Positions 53,442-62,456 of a stretch of DNA of 64,000 nt are shown here, piece by piece. The position numbers were made by a program, and so were the translations under genes. Position 1 is the first letter of the stretch, and the number at the start of each line of letters is the position of its first letter. The notes beneath the pieces are model-generated. The model was not told where the DNA came from. It did no database searches and saw nothing but the letters and a program-made list of their open reading frames with translations. This DNA is from Massilia sp. YIM B02769 (lineage in GTDB: Bacteria; Pseudomonadota; Gammaproteobacteria; Burkholderiales; Burkholderiaceae_D): contig NZ_JASNRC010000004.1 in assembly GCF_030411995.1 (NCBI RefSeq), positions 93,711 through 157,710 on the forward strand, given 5' to 3'.

Positions 53442-53887
53442 TGCTTGCCCTCCATCTGCTTCGGCGCCGGCCCCTGGGGCGCGGCATTGCTGGCCGCGCC
53501 CTTGTTCAGGTCCTGGGCCGTCGGTCCGCCGGCCGGACGGTTGTCGCCGGTTGGCGTCTGGGTGGCGCCCATCTTGCCTGACGGGTCGGTCACGCCCGAG
53601 TTCGGGCCCTGCCCGGTTTCGCGCGTGGTGCCGCCGACTTCGGCGCCCGAGGTATTCCCGCCCGAGCCGCCCGCAATGCCGGGGGTGCCGCCGGCGTAGG
53701 TGGCATCGGTCACCGGCTTGGCCGAGCGTGCGATCACTTCGCCGCTGGTGCCGCCGCCGGACGTCACCTCGCCCGGAAACTTGGTCTGGATGACGCCGTT
53801 GCTGGCCGGCGCCGTGTTGCGGCTGCAGCCGGCCGCCAGCAGCAAGGCCGCCAGCGCGCAGGAAGTGAGATAAATCGTGTGCTTCAT
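53438..53887 (-). CDS. Gly/Thr-rich lipoprotein within the FDH operon
   Basis: 149 aa. The lipobox is ALLLAAGC (lipidated C21). The mature protein is glycine-, threonine- and serine-rich with little predicted order, and lacks cysteines apart from the lipobox. GAGGACTGTC lies before the ATG. Overlaps the next gene by 4 bp and lies 8 bp after the cytochrome b subunit. Possibly an envelope spacer or anchor near the dehydrogenase complex. Family unknown. Confidence 0.68.
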   Translation of the reverse strand: MKHTIYLTSCALAALLLAAGCSRNTAPASNGVIQTKFPGEVTSGGGTSGEVIARSAKPVTDATYAGGTPGIAGGSGGNTSGAEVGGTTRETGQGPNSGVTDPSGKMGATQTPTGDNRPAGGPTAQDLNKGAASNAAPQGPAPKQMEGKQ

Positions 53888-53895
53888 GACAGTCC

Positions 53896-54996
53896 TCAGT
53901 GTGCAGGCCCGGGCCGCGGCGGCGACGGCTGCGTCTTCGATCCCGTCGACGACGAAGGTGGCGTCGGCGGCGGCGCGCCGCCCGGTGCGATGCCCTGCTT
54001 GGCCTGTTCGTACCAGAGCGAGTGGTGGGCCTTGGCCCAGGCTTCGTCGACGGTGCCGTGGCGCATGGCCTCGTAGGCGCCCGGCGTGCCCCAGGTGCCG
54101 ATGTAGATATGGCCCATGGCCGCCACGATATAGAGGGTGGCGCCGATGATGTGCAGGTAGTTCGCCACCTGCAGCATGTAGCGGGTCTGGCCGAAGGTGA
54201 TGAAATTCAGCACCAGGCCGGTGATCGACATCACCAGCCCGAGCAGGGTGACGCCCATCCAGAACCAGGCCTTCTCGCCGGCATTGAAGTAGCCTGCCGG
54301 CGGGTGCTTGTGCGATACCAGCCCCCCACCCTGCTTTACCCACTCCATGTCGCTGCGGTGTAAGAAGTTACGGCGCAGGAAAGTGAAGAACATCACGACC
54401 GAGCACAGGACGAACAGGGGTCCGATGAAGTTGTGGATGTATTTCGACAGGTACGCGAACCAGGAAAAGACATCGTGTCCCATCCAGGGCAGCATGACCT
54501 TCTTGCCGAAGGTGAGGATCAGGCCGGAAATCGCCAGCAGGATGAAGCTGATCGCGGTGGCCCAGTGCACCTGCATGTCCCAGCGCGAGAAGCGCTGCAG
54601 CTTGCGCCCGGAACGCGGTTCCTCGCGCGCCGGCCCGACGGTGTTGTAGAACAGGACGATCAGCAGCGGCACCACGATCAGCAGGGTGCCGGCGATCGAG
54701 GCGATCGGCCCGTTGCGCAGGTGGCGCCAGGTATTCCCGCCGCGCTGGACGATGACGTTGGCTTCGGTGCTGCCGTACTGGCCGAGGTAGTGGCGGTCCA
54801 TGTGCACCCGCCCCGACTGCTTGGACGTGAGGCCGGGCTCGGCGGCCTGGGTGTCGCCCTCGACCTGCAGCATGGTCTGCTCTTCGGCGTAGGCTGGCTG
54901 GGCGCGGTTGTTCGGCACCGCGGCCAGGGCCGAGCCGAACATCAGGGCCGCCACCAGGGCCAGCATGGCGCGCAGGACAAACAGGTTCGCTCGCAT
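53896..54996 (-). CDS. fdhC: formate dehydrogenase gamma subunit (cytochrome b556)
   Basis: 366 aa membrane subunit that carries haem b and passes electrons from formate to quinone. A signal peptide (ALVAALMFGSALA) and a periplasmic segment come first. Then four hydrophobic segments begin near 102-120, with FSRWDMQVHWATAISFILLAISGLI carrying haem-ligand histidine, KYIHNFIGPLFVLCSV, GVTLLGLVMSITGLVLNF and YLHIIGATLYIVAAMGHIYI giving other ligand histidines. It belongs to the FdhE/FdoI-like cytochrome family. Gap of 9 bp after the 71-aa lipoprotein gene; the tail is Pro-rich. Confidence 0.92.
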   Translation of the reverse strand: MRANLFVLRAMLALVAALMFGSALAAVPNNRAQPAYAEEQTMLQVEGDTQAAEPGLTSKQSGRVHMDRHYLGQYGSTEANVIVQRGGNTWRHLRNGPIASIAGTLLIVVPLLIVLFYNTVGPAREEPRSGRKLQRFSRWDMQVHWATAISFILLAISGLILTFGKKVMLPWMGHDVFSWFAYLSKYIHNFIGPLFVLCSVVMFFTFLRRNFLHRSDMEWVKQGGGLVSHKHPPAGYFNAGEKAWFWMGVTLLGLVMSITGLVLNFITFGQTRYMLQVANYLHIIGATLYIVAAMGHIYIGTWGTPGAYEAMRHGTVDEAWAKAHHSLWYEQAKQGIAPGGAPPPTPPSSSTGSKTQPSPPRPGPAH

Positions 54997-55005
54997 GTCG
55001 GCTCC

Positions 55006-55221
55006 TCAGGGATTGGCGCGGTTGTATTCGTTCTGCTTCTGGTTGCGGTTCTGGATCGCCGCAGACCAGGCCAGGCGGTCGTTATGGAAATGCGTTTGCG
55101 GATGGCGGTTGTCGGTCTTGCCCGCGTATTCGCCGCGGATCCACTCCGGGTGCTGGTCGACTTCGAGGCAACCGGTCAGCAGCAGCGGCAGCACGGCGAT
55201 CAGGTAGCAGGATTTTTTCAT
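55006..55221 (-). CDS. small lipoprotein within the FDH operon
   Basis: 71 aa. Signal peptide MKKSCYLIAVLPLLLTGC with lipidated C18, then a hydrophilic mature part rich in Asn, Gln and His (HPQTHFHNDRLAWSAAIQNR). Its start overlaps the fdhB stop as ATGA. Too small for a redox role; perhaps an assembly or anchoring factor. No known family recognised. The position between the beta and gamma subunit genes suggests a function in the complex. Confidence 0.72.
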   Translation of the reverse strand: MKKSCYLIAVLPLLLTGCLEVDQHPEWIRGEYAGKTDNRHPQTHFHNDRLAWSAAIQNRNQKQNEYNRANP

Positions 55222-55901
55222 TGCGGGAACCTCCCGCCGCCGTTCTGGGCGTCGCCCACGTCCTGGTTCACGCGCGGCAGGTCGCCCTTGGCCTGGACTT
55301 CGCCGCCGCGTTTCGGACGGCCGTAGGCGATCTTCCAGCCCCACAGTTCCGGGCCGTAGCCACGGGTTTCCACGCGCTGGCGGTAGATGTCGGCGATCAG
55401 GTTGGCTTCGCCGCCGAGCAGGGCCTTGGTGCCGCACATTTCGGCACACGCCGGGAGCTTGCCTTCGGCGATGCGGTTGCGGCCATACTTCTTGAATTCG
55501 GCTTCCGAGGTATCCGGCTCCGGACCGCCGGCGCAGAAGGTGCACTTGTCCATCTTGCCGCGGTGGTTGAACAGGCCGGTTTCCGGGAACTGCGGTGCGC
55601 CGAACGGGCAGGCGTAATAGCAGTAGCCGCAGCCGATGCACTGGTCCTTGCTGTGCAGGACGATGCCGTCCTCGGTGTGGTAGATGCAGTTGGTCGGGCA
55701 CACGGCCAGGCAAGGCGCGTCGGTGCAGTGCATGCAGGCGATCGACACCGAGCGCTCGCCCGGCACGCCGTCGTTGATGGTGACCACGCGGCGGCGGTTC
55801 ACGCCCCACGGTGTTTCGTGTTCGTTCTTGCAGGCGGTAACGCAGCCGTTGCAGTCGATGCAACGCTCGGTATCGCAAATAAATTTCATCCTCGCGGCCA
55901 T
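55218..55901 (-). CDS. fdhB: formate dehydrogenase beta subunit (4Fe-4S)
   Basis: 227 aa electron-transfer subunit with four Cys clusters: CIDCNGCVTACKNEHE, CMHCTDAPCLAVCPTNCI, CIGCGYCYYACPFGAP and the pair CTFC...CAEMCGTKAL. Electrons from the Mo subunit pass to the cytochrome. There is no Tat signal, so it probably rides with the alpha subunit. The start ATG at 55901 is used with a 30-bp gap after fdhA. It is shorter than FdoH because the transmembrane tail helix is absent. Confidence 0.93.
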   Translation of the reverse strand: MAARMKFICDTERCIDCNGCVTACKNEHETPWGVNRRRVVTINDGVPGERSVSIACMHCTDAPCLAVCPTNCIYHTEDGIVLHSKDQCIGCGYCYYACPFGAPQFPETGLFNHRGKMDKCTFCAGGPEPDTSEAEFKKYGRNRIAEGKLPACAEMCGTKALLGGEANLIADIYRQRVETRGYGPELWGWKIAYGRPKRGGEVQAKGDLPRVNQDVGDAQNGGGRFPQ

Positions 55902-55931
55902 ATCAGCTCCTCTTTCTTCTCCGCGTACACA

Positions 55932-58754
55932 TCAGGCACGCACAACCCGGCACATCGATACCTTGGTTTCCTGCATCATCGTCACGGCGTCATAACCGTA
56001 GGTCCAGCCGGTGTTCACGGCCTCGCCGCGCACGGTCGGCGCGCCGTCCTCGGGGTAGTGTTTTTCCAGGTCCTCGCCCATCCACCAGCCGCCGAAGTGG
56101 AACGGCATCCAGACCAGGCCGATCGGCACGCGCTCGGTGACCATCGCCATCATTTTGAGGCGGGCGCCCGTCGGGGTCTCGACCCAGACGAATTCGCCGA
56201 CGCGGGCGCCGATCTGCACCGCGTCGTGCGGATTGATCTCGACGAACATGTTCTGCTGCAGCTCGGCCAGCCAGGGATTCGAGCGGGTTTCCTCGCCGCC
56301 GCCCTCGTATTCCACCAGGCGTCCCGAGGTCATGATCAGCGGGAAGTCCTTGCTGAAGTCCATCTGCTGCACCGATTTGTACAGCGTCGGCAGGCGCAGG
56401 AAGTTCGCCTTGTCGTCGTAGGTTGGGTACTTGGCCACCAGGTCGCGGCGCGGCGACAGCAGCGGCTCGCGGTGGGTCGGGATCGGATCGGGGAAGTTCC
56501 AGACATTCGCGCGGGCGCGGGCATTGCCGAACGGCGCGCAGCCGTGGGAAATGACCACGCGGATGATGCCGCCGGACAGGTCGGTCTTCCAGTTCTTGCC
56601 CTCGGCCATGGCCTGCTCGGCCGGCGTGAGTTCGTTCCACCAGCCCAGCTTTTTCAGGAAGACGTGGTCGAACTCCGGGTAGCCGGTGTCAAGCTGGCTG
56701 TCCTTGTTGGTCGAGCCGTCCGCCGCCAGCAGGCTCTGGCCGTTGTGCTCGACACCCCAGTTGGCGCGGAACGGCAGGCCGCCTTCGGCCACGCTCTTGC
56801 TCAGGTCGTACAGGATGGGCGTGCCCGGGTGCTTCATTTCCGGGGTGCCCCAGCACGGCCACGGCAAGCCGTAGTAATCGCCCTTGCAGGGGCCGTGGTC
56901 GGCGCGCAGCGTGGTTGGGTTAAAGGTGTGCTTGTTCTCCATGTGGAGCTTCAGGCGCTCGGGCGAGCAGCCGGTGTAGCCGATGGTCCAGCATGAGCGG
57001 TTGATCTCGCGCAGGATGTCCTCGACCACTGGTTCGTTCTGCACCACCTTGATGTTCTTGCAGAGTTCGTTATGGAAGCCGAGCTTCTTCGCGAACAAAT
57101 ACATGATCTCATGGTCGGTCTTGCACTCGAACAGCGGCATGATCACGCGTTCGCGCCACTGGATCGAGCGGTTCGAGGCCGTGCACGAGCCCTGCGTCTC
57201 GAACTGCGAGGCGGCCGGCAGCAAATACACGCCATCGGTGCGGCCGTGCATCGAGGCCGTCATGCTCGGGTAAGGGTCGACCACCACCAGCATGTCGAGC
57301 TTCTGCATGGCCGCCTTCATGTCGGGCAGGCGGGTCTGGCTGTTCGGCGCGTGGCCCCAGTAGAACACGGCGCGCAGGTTGCTCGGCTGATCGATGTACT
57401 CGTTGTGCTCGTTCACCGCGTCGAACCAGCGAGAGACGGTGATGCCGGGCTTTTCCATCAGCTCCTTGGAACCGAAGCGCGACTTGATCCACTCGTAATC
57501 CACGCCCCAGACATTCGAGAAATGCTTCCAGGCGCCTTCGGCCAGGCCGTAGTAGCCGGGCAGCGAGTCGCCGTTCGGGCCGACGTCGGTGGCGCCCTGC
57601 ACGTTGTCGTGGCCGCGGTAGATATTCGCGCCGCCGCCGGGAATGCCGATGTTGCCGAGTGCCAGCTGCAGGATCGACAATGCACGCACGTTGGCGGTGC
57701 CGACGTGGTGCTGGGTGATGCCCATGCACCAGACCACCGACGACGGACGGTTCTTGGCCAGCATCTCGGCGGCCAGGCGCACGCTTGCTTCCGGCACGCC
57801 GGTGATGTCCGAGACTTTATCCGGCGTCCATTTCGCCACTTCCTTGCGCACGTCGTCCATGCCGTAGGTGCGGGCGGCGATGTATTCCTTGTCTTCCCAG
57901 CCGTTGTTGAAGATGTGCCAGAGGATGCCCCAGACCAGCGGGATATCGGTGCCCGGACGCACGCGCACGTAGTGGTGGGCGAAGCGCGCGGTGCGGGTGA
58001 AGCGCGGGTCGATGACGATCATCTTCGCGCCCAGTTCCTTGGCGTGCAGGAAGTGCAGCATCGAGATCGGATGGGCCTCGGCCGGATTCGAGCCGATGAA
58101 CAGCACCGCCTTGCTGTAGTGCAGGTCGTTGAACGAATTCGTCATCGCCCCGTAGCCGAAGGTCTGGGCCACGCCGGCCACGGTGGTCGAGTGGCAGATG
58201 CGCGCCTGGTGGTCGCAGTTGTTCGAGCCCCAGAACGACACGAACTTGCGCAGCAAATAGGCCTGCTCGTTGTTGTGCTTCGAGCTGCCGATGACCATCA
58301 GGGCGTCGGGGCCGGCCTGCTGGCGCAGTTGCAGCAGCTTGTCGCCGATTTCGTTGATTGCCTGGTCCCAGGAGATGCGCGTGTACTTGCCGTTCACCAG
58401 CTTCATCGGGTAGCGCAGGCGGTGTTCGCCGAAGCCGTGCTCGCGCACCGAGGCGCCCTTGGCGCAGTGGGCGCCCATGTTGATCGGCGAATCGAAGGCG
58501 GCTTCCTGGCGCACCCAGACGCCGTTCGCCACCACGGCGTCGACCGAGCAGCCCACCGAGCAGTGGCTGCAGACGGTGTGCTTGATCTCGGTCTTCACGG
58601 GGGCGTCGGCCACCGGATCGGCGGCGGACGCCGGCTCGATCACGTTCAGCGGCAACTGGCGCGCCAGGGCGCCGGCGCCGGCGGCGACGCCCGCCCCGAC
58701 CAGGAATTTGCGGCGCTTCAGGCCTTTGACGGCGGAACTCTTGACTAACGACAT
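55932..58754 (-). CDS. fdhA: formate dehydrogenase alpha subunit, molybdo/tungsto-bis-PGD
   Basis: 940 aa catalytic subunit, exported by the Tat path (KRRKFLVGAGVAAGAGALA). The N-terminal 4Fe-4S site is CSHCSVGCSVDAVV and CAKG. The metal ligand is a cysteine, C187 in ARICHSTTVAGVAQ, where E. coli FdnG has selenocysteine, so no UGA recoding is needed. The adjacent histidine and later the essential Arg-type motif are in that region. GFGxMTNSFND and IGSNPAEAHPI confirm DMSO-reductase family. It converts formate to CO2 in the periplasm. Preceded by a Tat-signal small protein and TorD-like chaperone. Confidence 0.96.
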   Translation of the reverse strand: MSLVKSSAVKGLKRRKFLVGAGVAAGAGALARQLPLNVIEPASAADPVADAPVKTEIKHTVCSHCSVGCSVDAVVANGVWVRQEAAFDSPINMGAHCAKGASVREHGFGEHRLRYPMKLVNGKYTRISWDQAINEIGDKLLQLRQQAGPDALMVIGSSKHNNEQAYLLRKFVSFWGSNNCDHQARICHSTTVAGVAQTFGYGAMTNSFNDLHYSKAVLFIGSNPAEAHPISMLHFLHAKELGAKMIVIDPRFTRTARFAHHYVRVRPGTDIPLVWGILWHIFNNGWEDKEYIAARTYGMDDVRKEVAKWTPDKVSDITGVPEASVRLAAEMLAKNRPSSVVWCMGITQHHVGTANVRALSILQLALGNIGIPGGGANIYRGHDNVQGATDVGPNGDSLPGYYGLAEGAWKHFSNVWGVDYEWIKSRFGSKELMEKPGITVSRWFDAVNEHNEYIDQPSNLRAVFYWGHAPNSQTRLPDMKAAMQKLDMLVVVDPYPSMTASMHGRTDGVYLLPAASQFETQGSCTASNRSIQWRERVIMPLFECKTDHEIMYLFAKKLGFHNELCKNIKVVQNEPVVEDILREINRSCWTIGYTGCSPERLKLHMENKHTFNPTTLRADHGPCKGDYYGLPWPCWGTPEMKHPGTPILYDLSKSVAEGGLPFRANWGVEHNGQSLLAADGSTNKDSQLDTGYPEFDHVFLKKLGWWNELTPAEQAMAEGKNWKTDLSGGIIRVVISHGCAPFGNARARANVWNFPDPIPTHREPLLSPRRDLVAKYPTYDDKANFLRLPTLYKSVQQMDFSKDFPLIMTSGRLVEYEGGGEETRSNPWLAELQQNMFVEINPHDAVQIGARVGEFVWVETPTGARLKMMAMVTERVPIGLVWMPFHFGGWWMGEDLEKHYPEDGAPTVRGEAVNTGWTYGYDAVTMMQETKVSMCRVVRA

Positions 58755-58773
58755 GGCAAATCTCCGGGGCCGC

Positions 58774-58995
58774 TCACCAGTAGGCGGCGGTCTGGTAGTA
58801 ACGACGGATGTGGTCCGTTTCGTGGTAGCCGCGCTTGGTGGCCACCTGCGCCGGCTTGGCCGCCTCGGCAGGCTCGGGTTTGGCTTCGGCGCCGCCGGCG
58901 ACGGCCGCCAGGGCGCCCAGCGGCGCGGCTTTCAGGAAGCTGCGCCGCGACGGGTCGGGTTTCTTGTGGGGCGTTTCCGGCTGTGCGGGGTCCAT
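58774..58995 (-). CDS. formate dehydrogenase-linked Tat-signal small protein (FdhX-like)
   Basis: 73 aa with a Tat signal, PSRRSFLKAAPLGALAAVAG, and a short hydrophilic tail. Proteins of this type are found just before fdhA in Shewanella and related species and are thought to help export or mature the enzyme; the tail ends HIRRYYQTAAYW, a conserved-looking terminus. The ATG at 58995 has GAGGA upstream; a possible earlier ATG at 59031 overlaps the stop of the torD-like gene. Confidence 0.83.
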   Translation of the reverse strand: MDPAQPETPHKKPDPSRRSFLKAAPLGALAAVAGGAEAKPEPAEAAKPAQVATKRGYHETDHIRRYYQTAAYW

Positions 58996-59023
58996 GGCGT
59001 ATTCCTCGTTGCGTGCGTTTGGC

Positions 59024-59722
59024 TCAGTCATCGAAGCCCTCTTCCACCACAAAGGCGTCGGCCTCGATCGCCAGCAGCGCGCCGACAAAGGCGGCCACCA
59101 GGCGGTAATAATTGGCGCCCTCGGCGCCGGCGATATCGCTCAGGCAGCGCTCATACCAGGGTGCGATGCGCGCCTCGAAGAACGCCTGCTGCTCGTGGTG
59201 CGAGCGGCGCGGGATGCCGGCGCCGCCCGCGATCAGCACGCGCATGGTTTCGCACAGGGCGCCCAGGTGGTCCTCGAACTCGCCGACGCCGCGCATGCGC
59301 TGGATGCCGAAGCGCGCCAGGTCGCCGCGCAGCTCGGCCAGCGGGGCGTCGTTCATGAAGCCCGACAGGTAGAGCGAACCGTAGGGGTTGATCTTCGGCG
59401 TGCCGTCGCTGATGAACAGGGCATCGAACTCGTCCTGCACCGCGCCGGCATCCATCACGCTGGATGCGAGCACCAGCTTTTCCCAGGCCTGTTCCAGGGC
59501 CGGGTCGCCGCCTTCCGACAGGATCGGATCGGCCGCGGCCAACTGGCCCAGCAGCGCTTCGCCCGGCGGCGCCAGCAACAGGCGCGCGGCCAGGGCATAC
59601 AGGTCGGCGCGGGCCTGGTCTTCGCTGGACAGAGGAAGCGCCACAGGAACGGAAACCGTGGCGCGGGCGGCATCGCTTGCCGGATGAGATACGTGGTCAG
59701 GTGATGCCGACTGCATGGACAC
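59024..59722 (-). CDS. TorD-family molybdoenzyme chaperone
   Basis: 232 aa, all-helical. Typical features: LYALAARLLLAPPGEALLGQ, VQDEFDALFISDGTPKINPYGSLYLSGF (the E-x-x-x-L-F and P-Y-x-S-x-Y motifs), and the C-terminal ALLAIEADAFVVEEGFDD. TorD/DmsD-type chaperones bind the Tat signal of the enzyme until cofactor is inserted. A GTG start at 59722 is chosen, with GGAG seven bases upstream; an ATG follows 6 bp later. First gene of the FDH operon, so the operon promoter should be in 59723-59829. Confidence 0.9.
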   Translation of the reverse strand: MSMQSASPDHVSHPASDAARATVSVPVALPLSSEDQARADLYALAARLLLAPPGEALLGQLAAADPILSEGGDPALEQAWEKLVLASSVMDAGAVQDEFDALFISDGTPKINPYGSLYLSGFMNDAPLAELRGDLARFGIQRMRGVGEFEDHLGALCETMRVLIAGGAGIPRRSHHEQQAFFEARIAPWYERCLSDIAGAEGANYYRLVAAFVGALLAIEADAFVVEEGFDD

Positions 59723-59829
59723 TGAGGGTCTCCGTTATTAAATCTTCATCGAAAGTGTAGTCCCTCAGCCTGCAAAGGCGCGCACGGTTGGAAATCCTTT
59801 GCATAAGTCGGCCCTCGGCCGTCCGCCAT

Positions 59830-59982
59830 TTAACGCATGCCGGCGGCGTGCATGATCATGCGTATGAGTGAGGCCACCAGGAACAGGGCCGCGACCCCGC
59901 CGGTCCACAGGCCCAGCATCCATGCCAGGCGCCGCAGCCAGAGCGGCATCGGCCGCGTACGCAGGAAAGGCAGGCCGCGCAT
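59830..59982 (-). CDS. DUF2474-type small membrane protein of cytochrome bd oxidase
   Basis: 50 aa with one transmembrane helix (LAWMLGLWTGGVAALFLVA) and a conserved-looking terminus, LIRMIMHAAGMR. DUF2474 proteins are encoded just after cydB in many proteobacteria and correspond in position to CydX. The ATG at 59982 overlaps the cydB stop (ATGA); a later ATG at 59949 would give 39 aa. Small and easily missed by gene finders. Confidence 0.78.
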   Translation of the reverse strand: MRGLPFLRTRPMPLWLRRLAWMLGLWTGGVAALFLVASLIRMIMHAAGMR

Positions 59983-60989
59983 CAGTGGTAGCCCGCATCG
60001 GCCTTGACCTTGCCGCGAAACACCCAGTACGACCAGACCGTGTACATCAGGATGACGGGCAGGATGAGCAGCGTGCCGACCAGGGCAAACCCCTGGCTGG
60101 CCGGCGGCGAGGCGGCTTCCCAGATCGTGATGTAGGGTGGGACGATGTGCGGCCAGATGCTGATCGCCATGCCGGTGTAGCCGAGGAAGACCAGCGCCAG
60201 CGCCGCCACGAAGGGCCAGCGGTGCGGCCTGCCCTTGAGCGAGCCGAGCAGCAGCGCGATGGAGAGCAGCACGAGGATCGGCACCGGCGCCAGGAACAGG
60301 GTATTCGGGAAGGTAAACCAGCGGTCGGCCACGGCCGGGTCGCGCAGCGGGGTCCAGATGCTGACCACCACGATGGCGCCCAGCAGCAGCAAGGCAAAGG
60401 GTTTCGCCACCTGCACCATGCGCGCATGCAGCTCGCCCTCGGTCTTCATGATCAGCCAGGTGCTGCCCAGCAGGGTGTAGGCGATGATGACGCCGAAGCC
60501 GGCCAGGATCGGGAACGGCGCAATCCAGTCGAGCACGCCGCCGGCGTAGCTGCGGCCCGAGACGGTGATCCCGTCGAGGAAGGCGCCGAGCGAGACGCCC
60601 TGAAAAAAGGCGGCCGTGATCGAGCCGCCGATGAAGGCCTTGTCCCATAAATGGCGGCGATTGTCCCTGGCCTTGAAGCGGAACTCGAAGGCCACGCCGC
60701 GGAACACCAGCCCGACCAGCATGAAGATCAGGGGCAGGTAGAGGCCCGAGAGGATGATCGAGTAGGCCACCGGGAAGGCCGCCAGCAAGCCCTCCCCGCC
60801 CAGCACCAGCCAGGTTTCGTTGCCGTCCCATACCGGGGCCACGGTATTCATCATGGTGTCGCGGTCGCGCTTTTGCTTCACGAACGGGAACAGGATGCCG
60901 ATGCCGAGATCGAAGCCGTCGAGCAGCACGTACATGAAGACGGCGAAATAAATGATGACGGCCCAGATGACCGAGGTGTCGATACCCAT
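59982..60989 (-). CDS. cydB: cytochrome bd (CIO-type) oxidase subunit II
   Basis: 335 aa with eight or more hydrophobic segments. Signatures: YVLLDGFDLGIGILFPFV, NTVAPVWDGNETWLVLGGEG and FRFKARDN, all typical of CydB/CioB. It pairs with CydA as a structural subunit in the inner membrane. Follows cydA by 3 bp. The subunit holds no haem itself. High oxygen affinity of bd oxidases fits the adjacent fnr-like regulator and the FDH genes. Confidence 0.95.
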   Translation of the reverse strand: MGIDTSVIWAVIIYFAVFMYVLLDGFDLGIGILFPFVKQKRDRDTMMNTVAPVWDGNETWLVLGGEGLLAAFPVAYSIILSGLYLPLIFMLVGLVFRGVAFEFRFKARDNRRHLWDKAFIGGSITAAFFQGVSLGAFLDGITVSGRSYAGGVLDWIAPFPILAGFGVIIAYTLLGSTWLIMKTEGELHARMVQVAKPFALLLLGAIVVVSIWTPLRDPAVADRWFTFPNTLFLAPVPILVLLSIALLLGSLKGRPHRWPFVAALALVFLGYTGMAISIWPHIVPPYITIWEAASPPASQGFALVGTLLILPVILMYTVWSYWVFRGKVKADAGYH

Positions 60990-60992
60990 GCG

Positions 60993-62456
60993 TCAGCTCC
61001 TCTTTCCGGCGTCGCCCAGGCCCAGGCCGGCGCCGTCCCCGGTGCCCTCATCGTCGTTGCCGACGTCCGCCGCCGACATCGGCCGGCTCGGCGTGCGCTC
61101 CTCGCCCGGCCCGCCTTCGGGCGTGCGCTGCAGCTCGAAGTGCTGCGGCCCCTTGCGCATCATGCGCAGCACGTAGATGGTGCCGGCGCCGAACACGAAG
61201 AAGTACGCCACCACGAAGATCCCCAGCGTCAGGGCCAGGGCCGGGGCGCCGTGCGGCGACACCGCGTCGGCCGTGCGCAGCACGCCGTACACCACCCAGG
61301 GCTGGCGCCCGACCTCGGTGGTGACCCAGCCGGCCAGGATCGCGACCAGGCCCGCCGGGCCCATGCACAGGGCCGCGCGCAGGAACAGGCGCTTCGTGAA
61401 GATTTGCCCGCCGCGCCGCAGCCACAGGCTCCAGGCCCCGAGCGCGATCATCAACAGGCCCAGGCCCACCATCAGGCGGAAGCTCCAGAACACGATCAGC
61501 GAATTCGGCCGCTCGTCCTTCGGAAATTCCTTCAATCCCGGGAACTGCCCTTCCCAGCTGTGCGTGAGGATCAGGCTGCCGAGGTGCGGCACCTCGAGCG
61601 CGAAGCGGGTGGTCTCGGCTTCCATGTCGGGGATGCCGAAGAGTTTCAGGCCGACCGCCTCGCCGGGCGTGTTTTCCCAGTGCCCTTCCATCGCCGCCAG
61701 CTTGGCCGGCTGGTGCTCAGCCGTGTTCAGGCCATGGAAGTCGCCGATCACGGCCTGGATCGGGGCGACGATCAGGAGCATCCACATGGCCATCGACAGC
61801 ATCTTGCGCACGGCCGGATTGTCGCGCCGCCGCAACAGCTGCCAGGCGCCGACCGCGCCGACGATCAGCGCCGTGGTGAGGTAAGCCGCGACCACCATGT
61901 GCATCAGGCGGAACGGGAAGGATGGGTTGAAGATGATGGCCAGCCAGTCGGCGGGCACCATGCGGCCGCCCTCGATGGCGTAACCCTGCGGCGTCTGCAT
62001 CCAGCTGTTGGCGGCCAGGATCCAGGTGGCCGAGATCAGGGTGCCGATGGCCACCATGGCGGTGGCGACAAAGTGCAGCTGCGGACCGACGCGGTTCCAG
62101 CCGAACAGCATCACGCCGAGGAAACCGGCTTCGAGGAAGAAGGCGGTCAGTACCTCGTAGGCCAGCACCGGCCCCATGATGCTGCCGGCGAATTCGGACA
62201 TGGTGCTCCAGTTGGTGCCGATCTGATAAGCCATGACGATGCCCGACACCACGCCCATGCCGAACATGACGGCGAAGATCTTCAGCCAGAAGTGGTACAG
62301 GTCGACATACACCTGGCGCTTGGTGCGCAGCCACGACAGTTCGAGCACGGCCAGGTAACTGGCGAGACCGATGGTCACGGCCGGGAACAGGATGTGGAAG
62401 GACATCGTGAAAGCGAACTGGATGCGTGCCAGATCCAGGGCCGAAAAGCCGAACAT
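60993..62456 (-). CDS. cydA: cytochrome bd (CIO-type) oxidase subunit I
   Basis: 487 aa catalytic subunit, binding haems b558, b595 and d; it oxidises quinol and reduces oxygen. RIQFAFTMSFHILFPAVTIG carries the N-terminal haem-ligand His, EFAGSIMGPVLAYEVLTAFFLEAGFLGVML (in parts) contains conserved Glu residues, and GWVTTEVGRQPWVVYGVLRTADAVSP is the family signature. The protein is shorter than E. coli CydA (522), in keeping with a short Q-loop as in cyanide-insensitive oxidases. AAGGAG before the ATG at 62456. The Asp/Gly-rich C-terminal tail is unusual. Confidence 0.96.
   Translation of the reverse strand: MFGFSALDLARIQFAFTMSFHILFPAVTIGLASYLAVLELSWLRTKRQVYVDLYHFWLKIFAVMFGMGVVSGIVMAYQIGTNWSTMSEFAGSIMGPVLAYEVLTAFFLEAGFLGVMLFGWNRVGPQLHFVATAMVAIGTLISATWILAANSWMQTPQGYAIEGGRMVPADWLAIIFNPSFPFRLMHMVVAAYLTTALIVGAVGAWQLLRRRDNPAVRKMLSMAMWMLLIVAPIQAVIGDFHGLNTAEHQPAKLAAMEGHWENTPGEAVGLKLFGIPDMEAETTRFALEVPHLGSLILTHSWEGQFPGLKEFPKDERPNSLIVFWSFRLMVGLGLLMIALGAWSLWLRRGGQIFTKRLFLRAALCMGPAGLVAILAGWVTTEVGRQPWVVYGVLRTADAVSPHGAPALALTLGIFVVAYFFVFGAGTIYVLRMMRKGPQHFELQRTPEGGPGEERTPSRPMSAADVGNDDEGTGDGAGLGLGDAGKRS

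Noticed and set aside
58194..58196. Possible selenocysteine in formate dehydrogenase
   Set aside because: The codon is TGC (Cys) on the coding strand, so no UGA recoding is needed and no SECIS was sought.
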